64,000 bases of DNA from Algibacillus agarilyticus. GTDB lineage: Bacteria > Pseudomonadota > Gammaproteobacteria > Enterobacterales > Alteromonadaceae. Each line of letters opens with the position of its first letter. Position 1 is the first letter of the stretch. The translations under genes were made by a program, and so were the position numbers. The stretch spans positions 124,001 to 188,000 of the forward strand of contig NZ_QMED01000006.1 of the NCBI RefSeq assembly GCF_003286125.1, written 5' to 3'. Positions 9,620 through 18,733 of the stretch are shown one piece after another. The notes under the pieces were generated by a model that saw nothing but the letters and a program-made list of their open reading frames with translations, made no database searches and had not been told where the DNA came from.

Positions 9620-9642
9620 CAACGATCGACAACCGATCGTTG
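9620..9642. other. Intergenic hairpin between haloperoxidase-like and transporter genes
   Basis: A perfect 9-bp inverted repeat (CAACGATCG / CGATCGTTG) with a 5-base loop begins just after the stop codon of the haloperoxidase-like gene. There is no T-tract on the transcribed side, so it more likely marks RNA processing, 3'-end stability or partial attenuation than full termination. Confidence 0.7.
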
Positions 9643-9644
9643 TA

Positions 9645-11600
9645 TTAGTTATTAAAATAATGTTGTGCTTTTTCAAACGCCCCTTTACCGATCCGTTCAC
9701 CCATCAAGCGCCCAGGAATATCATCAGCGGGTGGATGAATGCCGCCCCAAATACGAGACAAGCTACATTGATCCGACGCATCACGGTAAGTCGCCCATTG
9801 CAACGTTAAATCGCGACTCGGTCCTTGCTCAAAAACTAAAAACGCGTTAGCTTTAATATGAAATTCGCTCATCCCTCCAGGAAAATATTCATCGCCAGTA
9901 ATAGCCGTTAGTAACTCTGCCGCAGCACGTGAAAAAGTTGAATGCCCTGATACATAGCCAGCAAAAGGCGGTGTAACAAAAGACGGACGTTGATAAGGCC
10001 ACCAATTTTCAGCTAAAATCCAACCGACACCGGCTTGGTCATTTTCAGGATCGTTGACAAAACGAGGGCCACGCCAAGCTTTGATTTTAATTTTATGTAG
10101 GTTTTCTTGCGCGGGTCCAACTAAAGGATCGTCAAATTGCACCAGCTCAATGTAATTTTCATATAAAGGAAGGCCATTAACATGGTAAGCAGGCAAAGCA
10201 GAGTCACTACTCTGACCTAGCTCAGCCATGGCACGAATAGCAGAGACAGGTCTAATATAATCATAACGCCCCTTAACGCCCCAAGCCGCAATGGCCGAAT
10301 CGTGCAAGGCGCCGCCTAAAGCAAAGTAACTTTTAATATCCCATTCTAAATTCGTTAAAACAGAACCTGTACCAGCCCATTTTTTTGTTAACTCAGGATG
10401 ATCATTAACCATATTTAAAATAACAAACCAATGGCCAGGTGGTGTTTCAGAATCAGGGCCATCAGCCCAAAACTCAGCTAATACACGTGTATAATCACCT
10501 CGAGGTACCCATTGCGCTTTATAAGGTTCACCCGTTTTAGGGTTAATAGCATATCCCTGACCTTTATCCCCGCCATCAAAAAAAGAATAAAAGTGGGGAT
10601 GATCTTTAAAAGAATCCGGTAAAGATGAAATATTCCCTAAACGATTAGGTGAAATATCCCAAAGTACGTTATCAGTTTGATCCAATTGAGCAGACCAAAT
10701 AGCCACCATCGCAAACGTCCATTTATATTCATCACTTAACTCCCCTGTAATCAATGGCGGCATACCAGGATCAAAATACAGTGGATAATCAATACCATTA
10801 TCTGAAAAAACATGTTTATCATTTTCAGATAATGAAAAAGGTTGAACGTTGCCCCACTCTGCCCCTAGAAATGCAGGAGGTTCCGTTATCGGATTACCGG
10901 CTTGGTCAATATAACCAGGGATATCAAGCGGCTGCCATCGATTAAAATCAACAAGATCAGGGTTACCAACAGAATCTAAGCTTAAAATAAGCGGCGGGTT
11001 TACAGGCTTATAAGATTGGTTAGCATAATCATTCTCTTCATTCGATCCATCTTGTAAACCAAAACTTAAATAACAAGCCGCAATCGAATTACCAACAGCA
11101 GCAGCTGTACTAAAACCTAAACTATCTAAGTTTGTGTCATAGCCTAAACTGGCCATTAAAGTGTCAGCTTTTGCTTTGATGACCCGAGCACCAGGCGAAT
11201 TAGAAAAACGCTTAATAATTATACGATAAGCAGCATAACTAATTGCCTCTTCTTGAGCACTACGTACAGAAGTAGTTATAGGAACCGGCTCTGCCAGACA
11301 TGAAAAATGGCCAACTTTATTACCCAGTAAATATTCTGTTGTACTCGATTCATAAAATGACCAAGCATCATACATAGCAGCCGATACATGCCACAAATTA
11401 CGCGCATGAACAGTCGGTCGAGCAAAATCATTTCTAATCGCCTCTAATAACACTTCATTCCACATACGTGCAATAGAATGCTCTGTTCGCTTAGAAATAT
11501 CGCGATCTGAATTAACTTCTTCATTACTTGTAGATTCAAGGCCGTTATTGCAGCCTAATAGAAATACAAATAAGATAACGCCAGTAAAATGTTTGATCAT
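9645..11600 (-). CDS. Vanadium-dependent haloperoxidase / PAP2-superfamily lipoprotein
   Basis: A 651-residue lipoprotein (lipobox FLLGC near residue 20) of the vanadium haloperoxidase-like branch of the PAP2 superfamily. All vanadate/phosphate-binding positions appear in order: K-x6-R-P in KGRYDYIRP (near residue 450), SGHS in FAGYVSGHSTF (near 555), and R-x5-H in RIWGGIH (near 620). Either halide oxidation or phosphate-ester hydrolysis is possible, and sequence reading does not separate them. I choose the ATG at 11600, with AAGG at good spacing; a GTG three codons earlier also exists. It lies 17 bases after the GH3 gene, so it is cotranscribed with sugar-degradation genes, an unexpected setting. 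Confidence 0.88.
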   Translation of the reverse strand: MIKHFTGVILFVFLLGCNNGLESTSNEEVNSDRDISKRTEHSIARMWNEVLLEAIRNDFARPTVHARNLWHVSAAMYDAWSFYESSTTEYLLGNKVGHFSCLAEPVPITTSVRSAQEEAISYAAYRIIIKRFSNSPGARVIKAKADTLMASLGYDTNLDSLGFSTAAAVGNSIAACYLSFGLQDGSNEENDYANQSYKPVNPPLILSLDSVGNPDLVDFNRWQPLDIPGYIDQAGNPITEPPAFLGAEWGNVQPFSLSENDKHVFSDNGIDYPLYFDPGMPPLITGELSDEYKWTFAMVAIWSAQLDQTDNVLWDISPNRLGNISSLPDSFKDHPHFYSFFDGGDKGQGYAINPKTGEPYKAQWVPRGDYTRVLAEFWADGPDSETPPGHWFVILNMVNDHPELTKKWAGTGSVLTNLEWDIKSYFALGGALHDSAIAAWGVKGRYDYIRPVSAIRAMAELGQSSDSALPAYHVNGLPLYENYIELVQFDDPLVGPAQENLHKIKIKAWRGPRFVNDPENDQAGVGWILAENWWPYQRPSFVTPPFAGYVSGHSTFSRAAAELLTAITGDEYFPGGMSEFHIKANAFLVFEQGPSRDLTLQWATYRDASDQCSLSRIWGGIHPPADDIPGRLMGERIGKGAFEKAQHYFNN

Positions 11601-11617
11601 TTTAGTCACCTTATTGC

Positions 11618-14119
11618 TTACTTAGCGCACTGAATATCGGCAGGCTTATCAGCGATATTGATACTGCCACCCGCCAAGTTAATAGAAAGCGCATCAGAAG
11701 CGGTAATAACGAAAGGAGAAATAACTTTCCTTAAATCGGTACCAGGAACATAACAAGCAAGATCAATACTTAAAGTTTGCCACTCACCGACTGAGTTCCG
11801 TTGCAATGCGTCGGTAATATCAACATCGCCAGAGCAAGGTAAACCACAATCAATCCTCGCTTTTACATTCCCTTTAAATGGCGAATTAACTCGAACTAGC
11901 CAATTTAACGTGGCGTTATGCGCTAAATAAGGCAATAAATTAACGAGCTCATCACTGCGTATCGATATAGTTGATTGGCTATTCGGGTTGAAATTAGCCG
12001 TTACACTCATGCCCGTTTGATCTGGTTTTACCGTAACATCAGGCGTTATAATTTCGTTATGATCTACAGGGGTGTGTTGACCTGCAGCAGAATCAATAAA
12101 CACCTGCCACTGCGACGTCGTTAAATCAACCAATAATGGCGATTTAGGTTTACCAGACTGTAATTGGCAACCTAATAACGCAGCCCCTTTTTCACTTAAT
12201 AAATTAACCGTATGCTTATCTTGATAAGTTAAGCCGTAGCCATATTGAAATAAAGGGTTGTAATCAGCATCACCTACATTAACGATCGATTGACAGGCAT
12301 CACCCGGCCAACTAAAACTTAACTTGCCACTAAAATCATGATTAACATCACCAGAGTTAGTTTTAAACAGCACATCAGCAATAGCGTCACCTTCGGTTCC
12401 CGGTAGCCAAGCCGCAACAAAGGCATCCGATTTATTAATCTCTTTATTAACCCATAAAGGTCGTCCCGACAGTAAAACAGTAACCGTCGGAATACCTTTT
12501 TCTTTTAATGATTGTAAAAGGCGCAACGTTTTTTTATTTTTTTGTTCAAACTCTAGACTTTCTAAATTTTGAATGTCACCTAAAAACTCAGTGTAAGGTT
12601 GCTCACCAACAACGACAACCGCGACGTCAGGCTTAGTAATATAATGACCATCTTTGCTTAAAAGGGCTTGCCCACCTGCCGATTCAACTTTATCTTTAAT
12701 ACCTTGATAAATTGAAGATCCACCAGGGAAGTCACCATTCACATTGCCGGTACCTTGCCAGCTGATCGTCCAACCACCGTTCTGCATTGGAATATTATCA
12801 GCCCCTTCACCTGCGACTAAAATGTTAAGTTCAGGGCTTAAAGGCAAGGTATCATTGTTATTCTTAAGTAAAACAAGTGATTCACGCACCGCTTGTTTTG
12901 CCACTTCACGATGCGCAGTTGAACCCACAAGCTCTGAACGCCCAGCTAATTCACGAGTGCTTGGAGCACCAGCTTCAAATAATCCTGTGCGCAATTTAAC
13001 GCGCAATATACGTGTTACAGCATCATCAATGCGCGACATCGGCACAATGCCACTTTTGACTTGCGATAATGTATTAGCGATCCACGTTTTCCATGTATCA
13101 GGCACCATAAACAAATCAATACCCGCATTAATTGCAGCAGCACAATTGTCATTGGTGCACCCAGCGACTTGCCCAATACCATTCCAATCACTAACAACAA
13201 TGCCATCAAACGCCATTTTATTTTTAAGGACATCGGTAATTAAATATTTCTGGCCATGCATTTTTTGGCCATTCCAACTGCTGTATGAAACCATCACGGT
13301 TTGTACATCGGCATCAAGCGCAGTGTAATAACCTTGTGCATGGATCTTAAATAGTTCAGATTCACTTAACTGAGTATTGCCTTGATCATCACCAAATTCT
13401 GTACCACCATCACCGACAAAATGCTTAGCCGTTGCAACAATATGGTTTGAGCTAAAAGCATCTGAAGCTCTACCTTGTAGGCCTTGGACCATACTTTTAG
13501 CATATGTTTTAACAATCGCAGGATCTTCAGAATAACTCTCATAAGTTCGCCCCCAACGGTCATCCCTAACAACCGCTAATGTGGGTGCAAAGGTCCAATC
13601 TATCCCCGTTACAGCAACTTCTTTCGCGGTGATCTGTGCAATTTTTTCAATCAACGCAGGGTTATTTGCAGCACCTAAACCAATATTATGAGGAAATAAC
13701 GTTGCACCAATAACATTATTATGTCCGTGAACAGCATCTGTCCCCCAAATAATAGGAATAGGCGTACGACCCGGTTTACGACTCATTGATGCGTGGTAAT
13801 ATTCATCTGCTAAAGCAACCCATTCTTGAATAGAGGCATGCTTATTGTTAGCAGGGAAGGCTCCGCCTCCATTAAGGATCGAGCCAATATGGTATTGCTC
13901 GACTTCAGCTGGTGTTATCGATCTAATTTCTGGCTGTAACATCTGGCCAATTTTTTGCTCGAGTGTCATTGTCGACATAATCGACTTAATTTTTTGCTCA
14001 ACATCGTCAACCTGTTTAACAGGCATTGCCAGTTGATCATCTTGAACTGAACAAGCTTGTAGCAACATAGCAGATAATACAGATACAACGCTCATCTTAT
14101 TTAAACTGTGATTTTTCAT
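11618..14119 (-). CDS. GH3 beta-glucosidase / exo-beta-glucanase lipoprotein, ExoP-like
   Basis: An 833-residue GH3 enzyme with lipoprotein signal (LLQACS). The N-terminal TIM barrel includes WGTDAVHGHNNVIGATLFPHNIGLGA and the nucleophile Asp in GIVVSDWNGI (near residue 311). The second domain follows with LVLLKNNNDTLPL and PVTVLLSGRPL-type segments. The long C-terminal extension (after about 660) matches the architecture of the exo-1,3/1,4-beta-glucanase ExoP of Pseudoalteromonas (family knowledge). It would release glucose from short beta-glucans at the outer membrane or in the periplasm. First gene of the minus-strand arm, divergent from the TonB receptor, with two operator-like palindromes 91-155 bases upstream of its start. 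Confidence 0.92.
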   Translation of the reverse strand: MKNHSLNKMSVVSVLSAMLLQACSVQDDQLAMPVKQVDDVEQKIKSIMSTMTLEQKIGQMLQPEIRSITPAEVEQYHIGSILNGGGAFPANNKHASIQEWVALADEYYHASMSRKPGRTPIPIIWGTDAVHGHNNVIGATLFPHNIGLGAANNPALIEKIAQITAKEVAVTGIDWTFAPTLAVVRDDRWGRTYESYSEDPAIVKTYAKSMVQGLQGRASDAFSSNHIVATAKHFVGDGGTEFGDDQGNTQLSESELFKIHAQGYYTALDADVQTVMVSYSSWNGQKMHGQKYLITDVLKNKMAFDGIVVSDWNGIGQVAGCTNDNCAAAINAGIDLFMVPDTWKTWIANTLSQVKSGIVPMSRIDDAVTRILRVKLRTGLFEAGAPSTRELAGRSELVGSTAHREVAKQAVRESLVLLKNNNDTLPLSPELNILVAGEGADNIPMQNGGWTISWQGTGNVNGDFPGGSSIYQGIKDKVESAGGQALLSKDGHYITKPDVAVVVVGEQPYTEFLGDIQNLESLEFEQKNKKTLRLLQSLKEKGIPTVTVLLSGRPLWVNKEINKSDAFVAAWLPGTEGDAIADVLFKTNSGDVNHDFSGKLSFSWPGDACQSIVNVGDADYNPLFQYGYGLTYQDKHTVNLLSEKGAALLGCQLQSGKPKSPLLVDLTTSQWQVFIDSAAGQHTPVDHNEIITPDVTVKPDQTGMSVTANFNPNSQSTISIRSDELVNLLPYLAHNATLNWLVRVNSPFKGNVKARIDCGLPCSGDVDITDALQRNSVGEWQTLSIDLACYVPGTDLRKVISPFVITASDALSINLAGGSINIADKPADIQCAK

Positions 14120-14209
14120 ACACCTTTACCGATAAAATACAGGCTTATAGCCAATAACCTAAATAGCGTTTGTATTCATAAATAAATACAAACGTTAACA
14201 TGCCTAAAA

Positions 14210-14225
14210 ATGATTTCGATTTCAT
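14210..14225. promoter_or_regulatory. LacI-type operator-like palindrome, copy 1
   Basis: ATGATTTCGATTTCAT: symmetric outer ATGA/TCAT arms around a central TCGA, the design of LacI-family operators. The same 16-mer recurs at 14259, in reverse complement at 14496, and with one change upstream of the lacI-type gene. Confidence 0.75.
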
Positions 14226-14258
14226 TTTAAAATATAAAAAAAGAAACCAGAACACAAA

Positions 14259-14274
14259 ATGATTTCGATTTCAT
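14259..14274. promoter_or_regulatory. LacI-type operator-like palindrome, copy 2
   Basis: Identical to the copy at 14210 and 49 bases from it, close to five helical turns. That spacing would allow two repressor dimers on the same DNA face upstream of the GH3 operon. Confidence 0.75.
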
Positions 14275-14495
14275 TTATAGTATTAACAAATAAAATTATT
14301 AATGTAAACAGACAAAACAAGTTAAAAAAAATATTAAATAAAAGATAAAACTAACTAAAAGATAAATAAATACACTAAAAACAATAATTTAAATAAAAAA
14401 ACACTATATTTCATAATTAATAAAACATCGTTGACCGATCTTTTTTTAATATTTTTAGTTACAAAGTGTTTACATAAACACAAGGCTATGGAAGA

Positions 14496-14511
14496 ATGAA
14501 ATCGAAATCAT
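14496..14511. promoter_or_regulatory. LacI-type operator-like palindrome, copy 3
   Basis: ATGAAATCGAAATCAT, the exact reverse complement of copies 1 and 2, about 80 bases upstream of the TonB-receptor start. It overlaps a possible -10 (AAGAAT at 14492) following TTTACA at 14469, a position fit for repression. Confidence 0.75.
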
Positions 14512-14592
14512 TTGAGAATTTAGTAAATGAAAGCCGTTTTTTAACCAATTGTAGATAGCGTCATAAAAAATATAACGATGGAAGACAATCAA

Positions 14593-17019
14593 ATGCACAA
14601 ACCAAACAAGAAAAGTATATTAAGTCAATCAATCACCTACGCCTTAATAGGTGGTCTTACGATGTCAAGCGCATTTGCGGCAGAAGAACAAGCAGATGAT
14701 AGCGACAGAGAACTCGAAGTCATTGTCGTATCAGCCGAGCGTAAAGTAGCAAACCTACAAGAAACACCAATTGCCGTAACCGCTTTAAGCCAAGAAAACC
14801 TAGCAGAGCAATATATTGCTGATGTAACAGGTTTAACCGGTTTCGTTCCCTCTCTTGTTATTTCCGGCCAAGAAGATCAGTCAGATATAAAAATATACAT
14901 TCGCGGCGTAGGCACAAACAACCCAACAGAAACAGGAGACCAAGGTGTTGGTGTTTATGTTGATGGGGTTTTTGCGGCGCGAGCCCAAGGCGCTTTAGCC
15001 CTAATGTATGATCTCGAAGGTATTCAAGTATTACGTGGCCCACAAGGCACCTTATTTGGTAGAAATAATACCGGTGGCGCACTTTTACTCGACACTGTAA
15101 AACCAGGAGATACCTTTGAAGGTGATTTCCAAATGACATACGGTAACTATAATCGCCAACAATTATCAGGGGGTATCACGCTGCCAGTCACCGATAATTT
15201 ATCTTTTCGGGTTGCCGGTTATATGGAACAAGATGATGGATGGGTTAATGCCATCGATGTTGATCCTCGAGGCTCGATGCATAATTACAGTGGCCTTGAA
15301 ACCGGCCGTGTAGCCAATACAAACACAAAACTAAATAATAAAGACGTACGGTCAGCTCGTATAACGGGAGTGTGGAACTTAACTGACTCTTTAAATTGGA
15401 CCGCCAGTTATGAAACATTTTCAGATACCGGTAACCACGGGGTTTTACTTAACCCAGTTGAAGTCAAAAAAGGTAACTTTAATGCCTTTATCGATTCACC
15501 CTACTCACTTGACATGGTAAGCAACGTATTTCGGTCTACCGTAAGCTACGATATTTCAAACAATGTGAATATTGAATACATTACGGGTTATTCAAAACTC
15601 GACCGTCATCAAATCGTGGATCAAGATGCAGGGGTTCTTTCTCGCTTTCAAGAAGCACGAACCGAGTATCAATATTCAAGTGCTAACAGCCACGAAATAA
15701 AACTACAAAGTATTGGTTCAGGTAGTCTTAGCTGGACAACAGGTGTTTATTATTTCGCTGAAGAAACAGATATTCGATTTGATTTTGATGGACAAGGATC
15801 TTGGTTACAAGGCGGTGCAACGTTTATCCAACCTGCACGAGGAACAGAATCAGCCGCAGCATATTTCCAAGCCAATTATGCACTGACTGACGATTTAAAT
15901 GTAACCGCCGGTATACGTTATACAGATGATTTAAAATATGACCGCGGAGGCAGAAATATTACCGATTGCGGGGGTGAATTTATACGTCCAACCTTAGGTG
16001 GAAGCGACCTCTCTGTATTTGAAGACTTTTTGATCAATTCAGATGGAAGCATTGGCAAAGATAGATTAGATGATAACACCGGGTTAGAGCGAAAAAGAGG
16101 CCAATGCGCGGCAGGTGTACGTAACGATATTGAAGCCGAATCAGACAAGTTAACTTATTTGTTGAGAGCCGATTATACCGTTAATGATCATTTGCTTTAT
16201 GCCAGCATAGGCACAGGTTATAGAGCCGGTGAAATTCAAGATGCAGGTGAATCCACTCGACCAGAAGAAAGTGTTAGTTACGAAATAGGGACAAAATCAG
16301 ATTTCGACACTGACTTAGGTGATATGCGTTTAAACTTATCAGCATTCTTTATTGATTACACAGATCTAATCCGTTCAGGTTGGGATGAAGAGAAAAAACA
16401 AGTCATCAATAGCAACGTAGCCGCTGCAGAAATTGCGGGGTTTGAAGCAGAATTAACCTGGTTAATTGGCAGCGCAGGTCAACTCGATTTTTCAGGTTCT
16501 TTATTAGATGCAACCTATACCGAATACTACTCAGCTAGTGGGGGAGATAACCCAGGTAACCCACTCGTCACCGAAGGTGAAAAAGCGGGCTTATATAATT
16601 TAAGTGGAAATAATCTGCCACAATCACCTGAAGTATCATTTAGCGCTAACTTTAGTTGGGACTTCTCAACTGAACGAGGCGACATTCAACCCCGTATTAA
16701 TGTTCGTTATGTCGATAACGTCTTTTTTAGAGATCAAAACGAAATATCATCACCAATTAACAACACCGTAGGCGATGTAGAGCAAAGTGGAACCTACTAT
16801 GGCACCGATGCTTACGGCCAAGATGCGCATTCAAAAGTGAATGTTGGCTTAAAGTACTTCCCTGCTGAAGGTGATTGGTCATTAGATCTCTATGTTAATA
16901 ACTTAACCGATGAAATGACGCGTTCAAGCTCAACCACCGATAATGGCACCGTTGAAGGTGCGCCGGGTCGTTATAGTGAACCACGAACGTTTGGCATACG
17001 TTTTAATACAAGGTTCTAA
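14593..17019 (+). CDS. TonB-dependent receptor, probable beta-glucan oligosaccharide uptake
   Basis: Outer-membrane receptor of about 808 residues: signal peptide ending AFAAEE, TonB box-like LEVIVVSAE, plug domain (ETPIAVTAL, IRGVGTNNPTETGDQGVGVYVDGV, LRGPQGTLFGRNNTGGAL) and a 22-strand barrel ending in aromatic Phe (RFNTRF). The start at 14593 is favoured because GGAAGA sits just upstream; the ATG at 14578 lacks a ribosome site. It heads the plus-strand arm, five bases before the FG-GAP lipoprotein and upstream of a GH5, so I infer import of beta-glucan oligosaccharides. It has no SusD partner, as is usual in Gammaproteobacteria. Confidence 0.92.
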   Translation: MHKPNKKSILSQSITYALIGGLTMSSAFAAEEQADDSDRELEVIVVSAERKVANLQETPIAVTALSQENLAEQYIADVTGLTGFVPSLVISGQEDQSDIKIYIRGVGTNNPTETGDQGVGVYVDGVFAARAQGALALMYDLEGIQVLRGPQGTLFGRNNTGGALLLDTVKPGDTFEGDFQMTYGNYNRQQLSGGITLPVTDNLSFRVAGYMEQDDGWVNAIDVDPRGSMHNYSGLETGRVANTNTKLNNKDVRSARITGVWNLTDSLNWTASYETFSDTGNHGVLLNPVEVKKGNFNAFIDSPYSLDMVSNVFRSTVSYDISNNVNIEYITGYSKLDRHQIVDQDAGVLSRFQEARTEYQYSSANSHEIKLQSIGSGSLSWTTGVYYFAEETDIRFDFDGQGSWLQGGATFIQPARGTESAAAYFQANYALTDDLNVTAGIRYTDDLKYDRGGRNITDCGGEFIRPTLGGSDLSVFEDFLINSDGSIGKDRLDDNTGLERKRGQCAAGVRNDIEAESDKLTYLLRADYTVNDHLLYASIGTGYRAGEIQDAGESTRPEESVSYEIGTKSDFDTDLGDMRLNLSAFFIDYTDLIRSGWDEEKKQVINSNVAAAEIAGFEAELTWLIGSAGQLDFSGSLLDATYTEYYSASGGDNPGNPLVTEGEKAGLYNLSGNNLPQSPEVSFSANFSWDFSTERGDIQPRINVRYVDNVFFRDQNEISSPINNTVGDVEQSGTYYGTDAYGQDAHSKVNVGLKYFPAEGDWSLDLYVNNLTDEMTRSSSTTDNGTVEGAPGRYSEPRTFGIRFNTRF

Positions 17020-17024
17020 TTTCG

Positions 17025-18698
17025 ATGAAAACGTTGTCAAAATTACATTTAATTAGCCTATGTTATTTACTCGGTGCCTGTGGTGAATCAACTCAGCAAG
17101 CAGATAACACTGAAGTAAAAACAACAGAGCAAAATACTGTCGCCAGTAAATTGTTCACTAATATTACCGCAACAAGCGGCATTAACTATGTTAATGGTTA
17201 TGAGCGTATGACGAACTTAACCGAAGTACAAAAGTTTTGCGGGGGTTTAGCGGTAGGTGATTTTGACAACGATCAATTACTCGATGTCTTTATTGTACGG
17301 GGTGATATAGGTCATCATCTTTTATACAAAAACTTAGGTAATAATCAATATAAAGAAGTCAGTCTTGATGTCGGCCTCAATATTCAAAAGCATTGGGGCT
17401 GCGGCCCTACTTTTGCTGATATCGATGGCGATGCCGATTTAGATTTATTTATTGGCGGTATAGAAGGTCATCCAAGCTTTTTGTTTGAAAATACACAAGA
17501 TCAGCAAGGTAATATTAAGTTTGAAGATATAACCGCAAAAGCAGGTTTACATGAAATAACCGCAAGTAATACGATTTCTGCGTCATTTGGTGACTACAAC
17601 AAAGATGGCTTACTTGATCTATTTTTAACCCATTGGGGAGTACCAGCCAGTGCACCAAAGCAACATCTCTGGCAAAACCAAGGAAACAATCAATTTATTA
17701 ATGTCTCTGAAGCAAGTGGTATTGCAACTCAAATCATCACAAAACCCACTAGCACCGCCATGTTTGGTGATCAGACTGATTATTCGTTTGCGGCTAGCTT
17801 TAACGATATTAATAACGACAACTACCCTGACCTTTTAGTTGTTGCAGATTACGGTACTTCACAAGTTTTTATCAATCAAAAAAACGGTCGCTTTAAAAAT
17901 GCAACAACACAAGTCATTAAAGATGAAAATGGCATGGGTTCAGCGATCGGCGATATTGATAACGACGGTGATTTAGATTGGTTTGTTAGCGCAATTTATG
18001 GCTTAAGCTCTCCCGGTAATCGCCTATACATTAATGAATTCAATAACGTAAACAGCGATGAAATTTTTAGCGATGCAACAGACCAGCTCGGTTTAGCAGA
18101 TGGCGGTTGGGGATGGGCGGCCTGCCTCGCTGATTTTAACGGTGATGGATACTTAGACATATTTCATGTTAATGGCTGGTCGGCTGGCCTATTTGATATC
18201 GATTATGGTCAAGACCATTCTCGCCTATTTCTATCTGATCGTGCGCAAGCACAAAAAGACAACGCCTTTATTCGTTTTAATGAAGAATCATTTGCAGCGG
18301 GCATTACGGATCAAGAACAAGGCCGTGCTATCAGCTGCTTTGATAGTGACCAAGATGGCGATGTGGATATTTTAGTTTTGAATAACGATGATACCAGCGC
18401 GATCCTTTATCAAAATAATAGTCAAGCCAATAATTTTGTAATTAATTTGCAAGGAAAAGAACCCAATACACAAGCTATTGGCGCAAAAATATTTGTTACC
18501 GCAGGAGACTTGACTCAAATGCGAGAAGTCTCTTCGGGCAATAATTTTACGTCACAAAACCCTACACAGCAATACTTCAGCCTAGCCCAATACACTCGGA
18601 TAGATGAATTACGAATTGAATGGCCGGATGGTCAAATAACATCCATCAAAGAAATAAATGCCAATCAAACATACACAATTAAACACCCAAATAAATAA
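17025..18698 (+). CDS. FG-GAP/VCBS-repeat lipoprotein with C-terminal ASPIC/UnbV domain
   Basis: A 557-residue lipoprotein (lipobox YLLGAC). At least seven FG-GAP-type calcium loops are visible, such as DFDNDQLLDVF, DIDGDADLDLF, DYNKDGLLDLF, DINNDNYPDLL, DIDNDGDLDWF, DFNGDGYLDIF and DSDQDGDVDIL, which together suggest a beta-propeller. The last 90 residues fit the ASPIC/UnbV domain (AIGAKIFV, then RIEWPDGQ and a final basic turn). The biochemical role of this family is not settled; here it sits between a TonB receptor and a GH5, suggesting a surface glucan-binding partner (inference). The five-base gap to the receptor indicates one transcript. Confidence 0.87.
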   Translation: MKTLSKLHLISLCYLLGACGESTQQADNTEVKTTEQNTVASKLFTNITATSGINYVNGYERMTNLTEVQKFCGGLAVGDFDNDQLLDVFIVRGDIGHHLLYKNLGNNQYKEVSLDVGLNIQKHWGCGPTFADIDGDADLDLFIGGIEGHPSFLFENTQDQQGNIKFEDITAKAGLHEITASNTISASFGDYNKDGLLDLFLTHWGVPASAPKQHLWQNQGNNQFINVSEASGIATQIITKPTSTAMFGDQTDYSFAASFNDINNDNYPDLLVVADYGTSQVFINQKNGRFKNATTQVIKDENGMGSAIGDIDNDGDLDWFVSAIYGLSSPGNRLYINEFNNVNSDEIFSDATDQLGLADGGWGWAACLADFNGDGYLDIFHVNGWSAGLFDIDYGQDHSRLFLSDRAQAQKDNAFIRFNEESFAAGITDQEQGRAISCFDSDQDGDVDILVLNNDDTSAILYQNNSQANNFVINLQGKEPNTQAIGAKIFVTAGDLTQMREVSSGNNFTSQNPTQQYFSLAQYTRIDELRIEWPDGQITSIKEINANQTYTIKHPNK

Positions 18699-18733
18699 TT
18701 TAAACGATCACAACAAGGTAATTAGAGGACTCT

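Larger units (their letters stand above)
14120..14592. promoter_or_regulatory. Divergent regulatory region of the beta-glucan locus
   Basis: About 470 very AT-rich bases separate the divergent GH3 and TonB-receptor operons. The only clear structure is three copies of one 16-bp palindrome, listed separately. Two lie on the GH3 side in the same orientation and one on the receptor side in the other, next to a candidate -35 TTTACA at 14469. Confidence 0.75.

Noticed and set aside
14578-14592. The earlier ATG for the TonB receptor
   Set aside because: No ribosome site precedes it, while GGAAGA stands at proper distance before the ATG at 14593, where a normal signal peptide begins.
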